Below are positions 44,335 to 53,818 of a DNA stretch of 64,000 nt, piece by piece. The first letter of the stretch is position 1. Each line of letters starts with the position of its first letter. Where the stretch lies: the NCBI RefSeq assembly GCF_022788655.1, contig NZ_CP084953.1:62001-126000 (forward strand), read 5' to 3'. Both the position numbers and the translations under genes were made by a program. The stretch comes from Sulfitobacter indolifex (GTDB taxonomy: Bacteria > Pseudomonadota > Alphaproteobacteria > Rhodobacterales > Rhodobacteraceae). The notes under the pieces were generated by a model. The model searched no databases. It saw only the letters and a list, made by a program, of their open reading frames with translations, and was not told the origin of the DNA.

Positions 44335-45429
44335 TCAGCGTCCGCGGGTGGGACGATAGACCGTCGTCGCGCCATATTGATATTGCGGCGCCACGACGAG
44401 GTCGACTCCCAGCTCCTCGGCGGCATGCCAAGGCCAGCGCGGATTGTTGAGAAAGCCGCGCCCGATCGCCACGAGGTCGGCCTGTTTCGTGGCGATGATC
44501 GCCTCGGCGTGCAGCGGTGCACGGATCATGCCCACCGCCATCGTCGAAATTCCGATCTCGCGGCGGATACGATCGGCCGTCGCTATCTGGTAACCCGGCC
44601 CAACCGGAATCTTCGTTATCGTGTTGCCCCCACTGGAGATGTCCACGAAGTCGCAGCCCCGCGCACGCAACGCGCGTGCAAAACCTACCGCCTCGTCCGG
44701 GGTGATCCCATCTTGCGTCCAGTCGGTACTGTTGAAGCGCACGCCTACGGGAATAGCTTCAGGGACGACCGCGCGCACCGCTTCGAACACCGTCAAAGGA
44801 AGCCGCATCCGGTTCTCAAGGGTTCCCCCCCAACCATCCTCGCGCCGGTTGGCTAACGGTGACAGAAACGAGGACAGTAGGTAGCCATGCGCGGCATGGA
44901 TTTCGATTACTTGGAACCCTAAGCGTACAGCGCGGCGGGCAGAGGCGGCGAAATCATCGACCACATCGGCGATCTCGGCCTCGATCATTGCGCGTGGTGT
45001 CGGCCAACCATCGGCAAATGGAAGTGCCGATGGTGCCGGAACCTCCCAGCCGCCCTGTTCGGCGCCGACATGACCCGCGCCCTCCCACGGCTTCAAGGTC
45101 GAGCCCTTGCGCCCAGCATGACCGAGCTGGATGCCGATCACTAAGTCCGACACCGCCCGCGTCCTGGACAGCCTTTCGGCAATGGCGGCCTCCTGCGCGT
45201 CGTTCCAAAGGCCCAAGCAGCCCAGCGTGATTCGCGCCTCGGGTGAAACGCCCGTAGCCTCGACCATCAGAAGCCCGGCGCGGGACAGCGCCATCTGCCC
45301 CCAGTGCAGCGAGTGCCAATCCCCCGCCACGCCTTCAGCGGCGCTATACTGGCACATCGGCGCCACGACGATACGATTGGCAAGCTCGGTCTCGGCGAGG
45401 CGATAGGGCGAAAACAAGGTGGCGGTCAT
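44335..45429 (-). CDS. Old Yellow Enzyme family NADH:flavin oxidoreductase (YqjM type)
   Basis: This 364-residue FMN-dependent ene-reductase is of the 'thermophilic-like' class. It has APMCQYSA with the redox-tuning Cys (about residue 25), IQLGHAGRKGS, the substrate-binding His pair in EIHAAHGYLLSSFLSPLAN, the RWGGTLENR-like block GWGGTLENRMR, and AIGRGFLNNPRWPW. It reduces activated C=C bonds. It is the last gene of the eight-gene leftward operon and overlaps the SDR by 4 bp, so it probably handles an unsaturated intermediate of the imported compound. Confidence 0.9.
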   Translation of the reverse strand: MTATLFSPYRLAETELANRIVVAPMCQYSAAEGVAGDWHSLHWGQMALSRAGLLMVEATGVSPEARITLGCLGLWNDAQEAAIAERLSRTRAVSDLVIGIQLGHAGRKGSTLKPWEGAGHVGAEQGGWEVPAPSALPFADGWPTPRAMIEAEIADVVDDFAASARRAVRLGFQVIEIHAAHGYLLSSFLSPLANRREDGWGGTLENRMRLPLTVFEAVRAVVPEAIPVGVRFNSTDWTQDGITPDEAVGFARALRARGCDFVDISSGGNTITKIPVGPGYQIATADRIRREIGISTMAVGMIRAPLHAEAIIATKQADLVAIGRGFLNNPRWPWHAAEELGVDLVVAPQYQYGATTVYRPTRGR

Positions 45430-46181
45430 CTAGGAAAACCTCTGCTGGTGGGATGGCTGTGGTTGGTGCGCGTGGTGGCCCAACCGCCATCGACGTTCAG
45501 GGTGATGCCGCTGACGAACCGGGCATCTGATGAGCACAGGAAGGACACCGCGCCTGCCACATCCTCGGGCAAGCCCGGACCAGGCAGTGGGGTGCCGTGG
45601 ATCATCAATTGACGATAGATAGGATCTTTGAGCAGACCCCGGGTCAGGTCGGTATTGATCAGCCCCGGCGCCACAGCGTTCACGCGGATACCATGCGGGC
45701 CGTAATCTCCAGCCATCTGCCGAGTCAGCCCTTCGAGCCCAGCCTTGGAAGCAGCATAGGCGGCAGTGGTGCGAAAGCCCAATTGGCCATAGACCGAGGC
45801 CATGTGCACGATGCTGCCCTCACCTTCGGAGATCATCGCGGGCAAGGCAGCGCGGCTCAACCGCATGGCGGCACCTAGATTGACGTCAAGGATCTGGGCC
45901 CAGCGGTCGTCCTCAGTCTCGCTTACCGATTGGGCTCCCCCGATCCCGGCGTTGTTTACCAGCACCGCCAGCGGGCCAAGACCGTCCGCGATGCGGCAAA
46001 GACGCTCGGGGGTCTCGGCGGCCGCGACATCGGCCACAACGTCGTGGCGATGCTCGGCGCTGTCCGCGAAATCTTGGAGATCGCAGGCCACGAGCGAGAA
46101 GCCGTCTGCCAGAAGGCGCGCAGCCACGGCCTGACCGATTCCGATGGCCGCACCGGTGACGATGGCGACAGGACGGGTCAT
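45426..46181 (-). CDS. SDR-family oxidoreductase
   Basis: This 251-residue classical short-chain dehydrogenase has TGAAIGIGQAVA (cofactor loop), a VNNAGIGG block, the catalytic Ser in VHMASVYG, YAASK (YxxxK) and VNAVAPGLINTDL. The Asp in VACDLQD after strand 2 suggests NAD(H) preference. It overlaps the next SDR and the OYE gene by 4 bp on each side. The substrate is unknown, likely an alcohol or ketone in the same pathway. Confidence 0.9.
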   Translation of the reverse strand: MTRPVAIVTGAAIGIGQAVAARLLADGFSLVACDLQDFADSAEHRHDVVADVAAAETPERLCRIADGLGPLAVLVNNAGIGGAQSVSETEDDRWAQILDVNLGAAMRLSRAALPAMISEGEGSIVHMASVYGQLGFRTTAAYAASKAGLEGLTRQMAGDYGPHGIRVNAVAPGLINTDLTRGLLKDPIYRQLMIHGTPLPGPGLPEDVAGAVSFLCSSDARFVSGITLNVDGGWATTRTNHSHPTSRGFPR

Positions 46182-46918
46182 GCCAGTCGTCCGCCATCAA
46201 CGGGCAGCACAGCCCCCGTGGTGAAGCTCGCGGCGTCTGAGAGCAGCCAGAGCACGGCCTCGGCCACCTCGTCGGGGCGGCCGAGCCGGGACATGGGGTG
46301 CATCCCGATCAGACGATCTCGTCGACCCGCGGCATCAGGCCCAGCGGTACTGCGCTCAAACATCTTGCTGTCGATCGAACCGGGACAGACAGCGTTCACT
46401 CGGATGCCCTCGGCCGCGAGGGCTATCGACAGCGAGCGGGTCATCGAGATCACCGCCGTCTTAGACATGGCATAAATTCCCAGATGCGCCGAGCCCAACA
46501 GCCCGGCGGTCGAGGCGATATTAACGATAGCGCCATGGCCACGGGACGTGGCACGCATGGCGCGCACCGCCGCCTGGGCGCAGGCGAGTGAGCCGCGCAC
46601 GTTGATCGCCATCACCTGGTCTAAAGAGGCGGGGTCCACCTCGTCCAGCGATCCGGTGGGACCTTCGATGCCCGCACTGTTGACCAGCCCGTGCAGCGGG
46701 CCGATCCGGGCAAAAGCCGCAGCAACGGCTTGGCTATCGGTGATGTCAAGCGCTTGCGCCGCGCCGCCGGTTTCCTGCGCCAGCGCTCGCGCCGCTACCC
46801 CGTCGAGATCAAACAGTACCGGCACCGCCCCTGCCGCCGCAAGACGATGGGCGGCGGCACGCCCCAACGCTCCGGCAGCACCGGTGATGGCGATCCGCCG
46901 CCCCGCCATGCTGGTCAT
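46178..46918 (-). CDS. SDR-family oxidoreductase
   Basis: This 246-residue classical SDR has TGAAGALGRAAA near the start, VNSAGIEG (Ser in place of the usual Asn-Ala), VNIASTAG for the catalytic Ser, YAMSK and VNAVCPGSIDSKM. ATG 46918 overlaps the stop of the deacetylase-like gene as ATGA; the frame is open further upstream but those codons lie inside the neighbour. The presence of two SDRs in tandem suggests two successive oxidation or reduction steps. Confidence 0.9.
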   Translation of the reverse strand: MTSMAGRRIAITGAAGALGRAAAHRLAAAGAVPVLFDLDGVAARALAQETGGAAQALDITDSQAVAAAFARIGPLHGLVNSAGIEGPTGSLDEVDPASLDQVMAINVRGSLACAQAAVRAMRATSRGHGAIVNIASTAGLLGSAHLGIYAMSKTAVISMTRSLSIALAAEGIRVNAVCPGSIDSKMFERSTAGPDAAGRRDRLIGMHPMSRLGRPDEVAEAVLWLLSDAASFTTGAVLPVDGGRLA

Positions 46919-47727
46919 TTTGGGTTTGCCTGGTCCCAGGCGCTGGCGACCTGGTGTCCGGTAGCGATCCACACGTCGCTTTGCGAGGTAATATGTTCGA
47001 TCATTCGGTGCAGCAGCCGCAGCCGAGACGGGCGTCCGGTGAATTGCGGGTGCATTACCAGGTTAAACAACCCTCCCATTTCGTGAATTGCGTCGAACTC
47101 GTCGCGCCAAATCTGGAACACCTCGTCGTTGCTCCGGATCGGGCGCGGGGTCTGGATCGCGAAGATCATGTAGGGCGCGTCGTCAGACGACCAATGCCAT
47201 GGCAGCTCGACCGGGCCGGGGCGACCGTCCTCCAGGGTATGCCGATAAGGCGTGACATCGGTCATCAGCGAACTGTCGTAAAGCAGTCCAAATTCCTCGA
47301 TCAGCGAGATCAGATTGGGCGAGGTCTCTCCGGCCGGCGATCGGTAACCGGTGGGGGTGATGCCGGCCACCCGGTTCAGCGCCTCTAACCCCTTTTCGAA
47401 GGCCGCGCGCTCGTCTTCTGGTTTTGACGGGTCAATCCATTCGTGCAAATAGCCGTGATGCCCAACTTCGTGTCCAGCCTCGAGAATGGCGTGCATGCGG
47501 TCGGGATACTTCTCGGCGGTCCAGCCGGGGGTGTAGAAGGTCGCAGGAAGATCGTGATCCTTGAGCACCTTGAGGATTTCGGGCACGCCGCGCTGCGCTC
47601 CATAGATGCCCTGGGACAGCACGCCAGGTTTTTTCGCATTGGCCGGATCGCGTGAGAGCCACAGCGTTTCGGCGTCGAAATCGAAGGTGAGCATGGTGGC
47701 GCTTTTTGCCCCGTTCGGCCATATCAT
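46915..47727 (-). CDS. NodB-type polysaccharide deacetylase-like amidohydrolase
   Basis: This 270-residue cytoplasmic protein has the NodB metal site: LTFDFDAETLW (Asp-Asp region), GHEVGHHGYLHE (HxxxH) and GYRSPAGE. Related proteins (PuuE allantoinase, cyclic imidases, HpPgdA) hydrolyse small cyclic amides rather than polysaccharide. In a catabolic operon without a signal peptide, that role is likelier here. ATG 47727 is preferred; an in-frame ATG at 47754 lacks support. Confidence 0.8.
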   Translation of the reverse strand: MIWPNGAKSATMLTFDFDAETLWLSRDPANAKKPGVLSQGIYGAQRGVPEILKVLKDHDLPATFYTPGWTAEKYPDRMHAILEAGHEVGHHGYLHEWIDPSKPEDERAAFEKGLEALNRVAGITPTGYRSPAGETSPNLISLIEEFGLLYDSSLMTDVTPYRHTLEDGRPGPVELPWHWSSDDAPYMIFAIQTPRPIRSNDEVFQIWRDEFDAIHEMGGLFNLVMHPQFTGRPSRLRLLHRMIEHITSQSDVWIATGHQVASAWDQANPK

Positions 47728-47761
47728 GTGATATCTCCTGTGTTGTATGTGCAATCTGCCC

Positions 47762-47784
47762 CCCTCCGTGCCTAGCTCGGAGGG
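47762..47784 (-). terminator. hairpin after the substrate-binding-protein gene
   Basis: CCCTCCG and CGGAGGG form a 7-bp stem with a 9-nt loop in the 70-bp gap after the binding-protein gene. There is no T-tract, so it is more likely an mRNA-stabilising or partial-termination element than a full terminator. Confidence 0.4.
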
Positions 47785-47797
47785 AGGGCGGGGCCGA

Positions 47798-49390
47798 TCA
47801 GTCGGCCAGCTTTGCTTTACGATAAGTCTCGTTCACGCCGATGGCCGAGACCACCGTATCTTCATAACGGGTATCTAGTAGGGTCGGAAAATCAACCTCG
47901 ACCAGCCAAGCCATCGGCACCTCGTCGGTGAGGATCTGCTGCACTTTGGTATAGGCCGCTTGGCGCTCTTCGTCGGTGACACCCCGCGCGCCTTCAGCGA
48001 AGAGTTCGTCTACCTCGGGGTTGGAATATCCCGTGCAGTTGGAATAGGCGACGCCTTTGCGGATGTTCGAGGACACGAAAAAACGTGCCACCCCCAGTGC
48101 CGGATCGCCAAACTGGTAGGGATAGTTCGAGGTCATCTGGAACTCCCAGTTGGCATAGCGTTGTGTCCAAGAAGCCGGGTCCGAGGGCTCGATTTCGACG
48201 CGGACGCCGATCGCGGCCAACTGCTGCTGGACCATCTCGGCAAAGCGGGCCCAAGTCTCGCCCCAGGGCAGGCGCAGAAACTTAACCGTAGTGCGGATGC
48301 CGTCGTCGTCCGGCGTCAGGCCCATCTCGTCCAGCAGCGCGCGGGCGCGATCTAGGTTCAGGTCATAGACGGTGACGTCATCGGTATAATACCGGGTTCG
48401 GTTGCTGATCGGCCCGGTGGCCGGTTTGCCCAGCCCGAAAAAAATAGCGTCCGAGAACAACGACCGGTCGAGCGCGTGGTTGATTGCCTTACGGAACCGC
48501 ACGTCGTTAAACGGGGCCACACGGGTATTGAACTCAATCCGTGCGACCGGCGCATAGAATTCATACCCGCGCGAAATCAGGTCGAGGTGCGACATCTGCG
48601 AAAGACGGGGCACGTCAAACAGCTCAATGTCGAAGAATTGCGATTGCTGCACTTGCCCCTGTTCCAGCGCTACCGCGCGCGCGCCGGCATCGGGCAGAAT
48701 CGGAAAAATCAACTCGTCCAGATGCGGCTGGCCCACGCCGTGGTAGTCGGGGTTGCGCTCGAGCCGGATATACTGGCCGCGCCGCCATTCGGCGAGCTTG
48801 AAGGGGCCGGTGCCGATCGGGGACTCGTTATTGGGGTTGGTTCGGTAATCGGTGCCCTCATAGAGATGCGCCGGAATCATCGGCGCAGTTGACATCTCGA
48901 AGCCCATCAGAAACGGTCCAAAGGGCTGTTTCAGTGTGAACTGCACGCGATGATCGTCCAGTGCTTTGATGCTCTCACAATTCTCGAAGATCGCGCGGGC
49001 CCGCGGATGCACCTCCATTAGAAAATCGCCGCAGGTGAAGACCACGTCTCGGGCGGTGAAGGGCTTGCCATCGTGCCAGGTGGCGTTTTCGACCAGATTG
49101 AACGTATAGATCAGGCCGTCGTCGCTGATTTCCCAGCTTTCGGCCAGACCGGGCTGCGGGTTGAAGTCGAAATCAAAGGTCAGCAGGCTTTCATAGATCT
49201 TGCCCGCCACAGTCTGGGTCGAGCCGTTTTGATCCAGCCCGATAAACAGGGTCGGGGGTTCGGGAAAGGCGATGATGTTCATGCTCTTTCCGCTCTGGCT
49301 CTGGGCACGTAAAGCGCCGGGCACGAGCCCGGCGAGAGCAACTGCGGCGGTACTGCTTTGCAGCAGGCCTCGTCTGGTCAGTCTGGTCAT
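47798..49390 (-). CDS. ABC transporter periplasmic substrate-binding protein (peptide/nickel type)
   Basis: This 530-residue SBP_bac_5 protein starts MTRLTRRGLLQSSTAA, a Tat-like signal cleaved near LRAQS. Family blocks include LAESWEISDDGLIYTFNL, TWHDGKPFTARDVVF, IGTGPFKLAEWRRGQ and FRKAINHALDR. ATG 49390 follows AAGGAG; upstream in-frame codons lie inside the ATPase gene. It binds oligopeptide-like or other amide solutes for the permease pair upstream. It follows the ATPase gene by 4 bp. Confidence 0.92.
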   Translation of the reverse strand: MTRLTRRGLLQSSTAAVALAGLVPGALRAQSQSGKSMNIIAFPEPPTLFIGLDQNGSTQTVAGKIYESLLTFDFDFNPQPGLAESWEISDDGLIYTFNLVENATWHDGKPFTARDVVFTCGDFLMEVHPRARAIFENCESIKALDDHRVQFTLKQPFGPFLMGFEMSTAPMIPAHLYEGTDYRTNPNNESPIGTGPFKLAEWRRGQYIRLERNPDYHGVGQPHLDELIFPILPDAGARAVALEQGQVQQSQFFDIELFDVPRLSQMSHLDLISRGYEFYAPVARIEFNTRVAPFNDVRFRKAINHALDRSLFSDAIFFGLGKPATGPISNRTRYYTDDVTVYDLNLDRARALLDEMGLTPDDDGIRTTVKFLRLPWGETWARFAEMVQQQLAAIGVRVEIEPSDPASWTQRYANWEFQMTSNYPYQFGDPALGVARFFVSSNIRKGVAYSNCTGYSNPEVDELFAEGARGVTDEERQAAYTKVQQILTDEVPMAWLVEVDFPTLLDTRYEDTVVSAIGVNETYRKAKLAD

Positions 49391-49394
49391 GGTG

Positions 49395-51043
<1,649 letters not shown>

Positions 51044-51047
<4 letters not shown>

Positions 51048-51886
51048 TGGCGTCCCTTCCGGGCCAGACGCGGGTTGAACGCATCGTTCAGCGCCTCTCC
51101 CACGAGATTGAGGGCCAGCACCACTAGCAGGATCACGACGCCGGGAAAGAAGCTCATCCACCAAGCCTGGCGGATCACTGTCCGCGAAGCCCCAATCATA
51201 TAGCCCCAACTCATCCGGTTGGGGGCGCCCAGACCAAGGAAGCTGATTGCCGCCTCGGTCAGGATCGCTGTGGCCACCATCAGTGATGCCATCGCGATCA
51301 CCGGGGAGAGGGTGTTGGGCAGGATTTGCGACACGATGATGCGCGTGTGGCTTTCACCCAGTACAGTTGCCGCCCGCACGAAGTCGCGGCTGCGCAGGCT
51401 GGCAAATTCAGAACGGACCAAGCGGGCCACGGGCGGCCAGCTAACGACGCAAATAGCTATAATGATCGAGGTAACCGACGGCTCGAGAATCGCGACCATC
51501 AGCAGCGCAAAGACGAAGGTCGGGATGGTCTGGAAGAACTCGGTGATCCGCATCAGCACGTCATCCACCCAGCCTGCGAAATAACCCGAAATCGCGCCGA
51601 TTACGACGCCGATGCTGACCGCCGCTACGGTCGAGAACAACCCCACGATCAGCGACATCCGCGCGCCATAGGCAAGCCCCGCGAGGATGTCACGTCCCAG
51701 CATATCTGTACCCAGCCAAACCTGCGGGTTCTCGAACGGTGGAACGAAGGGACGTGTGACCATCATCCAAGGGTCGCGCGGAAACAGCACCGGCGCGAAG
51801 ATGGCTGCCAGCGTTGCCATTAACAGAATGGTAAAGCCGATCAGAGCCTTGGGGTCGGTTGCCAAGCGGCGCAGGGTCAGGGTCAT
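51044..51886 (-). CDS. ABC transporter permease (DppC type)
   Basis: This 280-residue inner-membrane protein has an N-terminal span (about 15-33), the [20 protein letters not shown] periplasmic signature of DppC and five further spans. The EAA loop ([20 protein letters not shown]) contacts the ATPase. It overlaps both neighbours by 4 bp. Confidence 0.92.
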
Positions 51887-52869
51887 ACTTCGGCTCCAAT
51901 CCGGGGATCGATGACGCGGTAGAGAAGATCGGTGATAATGTTGAAGGCGACGACCATGATCGAGGTGACGAAGAACACCCCAAGCAGAACCTGGTAGTCG
52001 CGCTGCAAAAGCGCGTCAAAGGCCAGCCGCCCAATGCCGGGCCAGCCGAACACAGTTTCGGTCAATATCGCCCCACCCACCAACTGCCCGGCTTGAATCC
52101 CCGCGAGCGTGATAATCGGCAAGAGCGCATTGCGCAGGATGTGGCTGCGCACTATGCGCCGGCGGGGCAAGCCCATCGCCCGTGCGGTGCGCACGAAGTC
52201 CTGATCGCGCACCTCAAGAATCGAGGCGCGGGTCATGCGGGCATAGACCGCCATGTAGAATAGACCCAGCGTAGTTGCTGGCAGAACCAGGTGGCGGGCC
52301 ACGTCAAGAAAATAGGCCCAGCTGGTCAGGCGGCTCCCTACCTGCGTCATGCCGAAAGCTGGCAACCAGTCCAGATAAACCGAGAACAGTAGGATTGACA
52401 TCAGCCCAACCCAGAACAGCGGCGTAGCGTAAAAGATTAGCGAGACCACTGAGATCACGAAATCAATCGGTCGTCCGGCGTTCAGCCCCGCGAGGCTGCC
52501 CATCGCGATCCCGCCAAGCAAGGCGATGGCAAAGGCGGTTCCAGTCAGCAGTAACGTCGCCGGCAACCGATCGAGGATCAGTTCGGACACTGCCGTGCCC
52601 TGGCGATAGGAATAGCCCAGGTCTCCTTGAAAGATGCCCGCAATATAGTCCCACGCCTGCACCGGCAGCGGCTGGTCCAGCCCGAACTGTGACCGTAATT
52701 GCAGCATGAACTTTTCGTCCGCGGCGCCAGCTTGCCCGGCCATGACACTGGCCGGATCGCCTGGCGCCAGCCGGATAAGGATGAAGTTCAGCAGCACGAT
52801 GGCCAAGATCACCGCTACAGCCTTGGCTAGGCGCAGCACGATTGAAAGAAGCAGCCTGCTCACGACCAA
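51883..52869 (-). CDS. ABC transporter permease (DppB type)
   Basis: This 328-residue inner-membrane protein is the first gene of the operon. It has six spans, the typical start LAKAVAVILAIVLLNFILIR followed by LAPGDPASVM, and the EAA loop (EVRDQDFVRTARAMGLPRRR). It is divergent from the IclR gene across 168 bp that hold a candidate operator, so its transcription is probably IclR-controlled. Confidence 0.92.
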   Translation of the reverse strand: MVVSRLLLSIVLRLAKAVAVILAIVLLNFILIRLAPGDPASVMAGQAGAADEKFMLQLRSQFGLDQPLPVQAWDYIAGIFQGDLGYSYRQGTAVSELILDRLPATLLLTGTAFAIALLGGIAMGSLAGLNAGRPIDFVISVVSLIFYATPLFWVGLMSILLFSVYLDWLPAFGMTQVGSRLTSWAYFLDVARHLVLPATTLGLFYMAVYARMTRASILEVRDQDFVRTARAMGLPRRRIVRSHILRNALLPIITLAGIQAGQLVGGAILTETVFGWPGIGRLAFDALLQRDYQVLLGVFFVTSIMVVAFNIITDLLYRVIDPRIGAEV

Positions 52870-52942
52870 GCCACCAATGGTGAATCCGCGCCTTTGAAAA
52901 GCCGAGACTGTATCACGAAAAATTCCACATTTCTAAGCTATA

Positions 52943-52972
52943 ACCGTATTGCATTGCAATACGGTCGTGTTG
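52943..52972. promoter_or_regulatory. candidate IclR operator between iclR-type gene and the transport operon
   Basis: ACCGTATTGCA and TGCAATACGGT form a perfect 11-bp inverted repeat with one central T (52943-52965). The right half continues as a 25-bp box (52948-52972) that recurs upstream of the acylase gene (56240-56264), matching at 20 of 25 positions. It lies 66-95 bp upstream of the regulator gene and about 75-100 bp upstream of the permease gene. Confidence 0.65.
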
Positions 52973-53037
52973 ATATATACGTTAGAGTTAAATTTCTCAC
53001 CCGTCAATTGTCGCCGGGGAGATTGCGAAATAAGGAG

Positions 53038-53814
53038 ATGTCCGTGAACACAGATGCTACTAATGAGGTCGATAGTCGCCTTTTTTTGCGCTCGGTTGCG
53101 CGTGCGTTTAAGGTGCTTGAAGTCTTCGGCGACCAACCCCGCCCGTTGTCCCTGCGCGAGTTGGCACAGGCCGCCGGCATAGACAAAAGCGCGACGCAAC
53201 GGGTGGCGCAGACTCTTCTGGCGCTTGGCTATCTTGAGCACGCGCCCAACAATGCCGGGTTGTTGCCGGGCAAGGCTGTGCTGGACCGGTCTTTCGATTA
53301 CCTGCGCACAAACTCTCTGATCGAGCGTGCCGCGCCGGTGCTGTCCCAACTGCGCGCAACCGCGCGTGAACGAGTGGATCTCAGCTTGTTCGACAATGAA
53401 ACCATCATCTACGCCATGCGGCTGCAAAGTAAGCGCGAGACATTCTATGCGACGCTGGCCGGGCGGCGTATTCCAACCTTCTGCACCTCGGGCGGGCGCG
53501 CCTGCCTGGCCCGCTTGAATGAGGACCGCGCCCGCACGTTGATTGAGAGGTCCGATCGTATACCACTGACCGCACGCACAATTACCGATCCCATCGCGAT
53601 CATGGAGAAGGTCCGTGAGGCCCGCACCGACGGCTATGCCTGCGCGCTCGAGGAAACGTTGATCGGAGAGATCGTCCTTTCGGCATCGATCGTGGATCAT
53701 CGGGGACACCCGCTGGGAGCGATCCATATCGCCGGCTCTCTTGCCGAGTGGGGTGAGCAGGAATTCCGCCGCCGGTTCGCGCCGCACGCAATTGCTGCAG
53801 CCAAGGCGCTCTGA
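53038..53814 (+). CDS. IclR-family transcriptional regulator
   Basis: This 258-residue protein has the IclR winged helix (SVARAFKVLEVFGDQPRPLS, LRELAQAAGIDKSATQRVAQTL, residues 20-65) and an effector domain ending with SIVDHRGHPLGAIHIAG. At the start, AAGGAG directly abuts ATG 53038, so the real start may be GTG 53044, six bases further on and six bp after the Shine-Dalgarno sequence; both give the same protein but for two residues. It is divergent from the transport operon and convergent with the acylase gene, and probably controls both. Confidence 0.9.
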   Translation: MSVNTDATNEVDSRLFLRSVARAFKVLEVFGDQPRPLSLRELAQAAGIDKSATQRVAQTLLALGYLEHAPNNAGLLPGKAVLDRSFDYLRTNSLIERAAPVLSQLRATARERVDLSLFDNETIIYAMRLQSKRETFYATLAGRRIPTFCTSGGRACLARLNEDRARTLIERSDRIPLTARTITDPIAIMEKVREARTDGYACALEETLIGEIVLSASIVDHRGHPLGAIHIAGSLAEWGEQEFRRRFAPHAIAAAKAL

Positions 53815-53818
53815 GGCA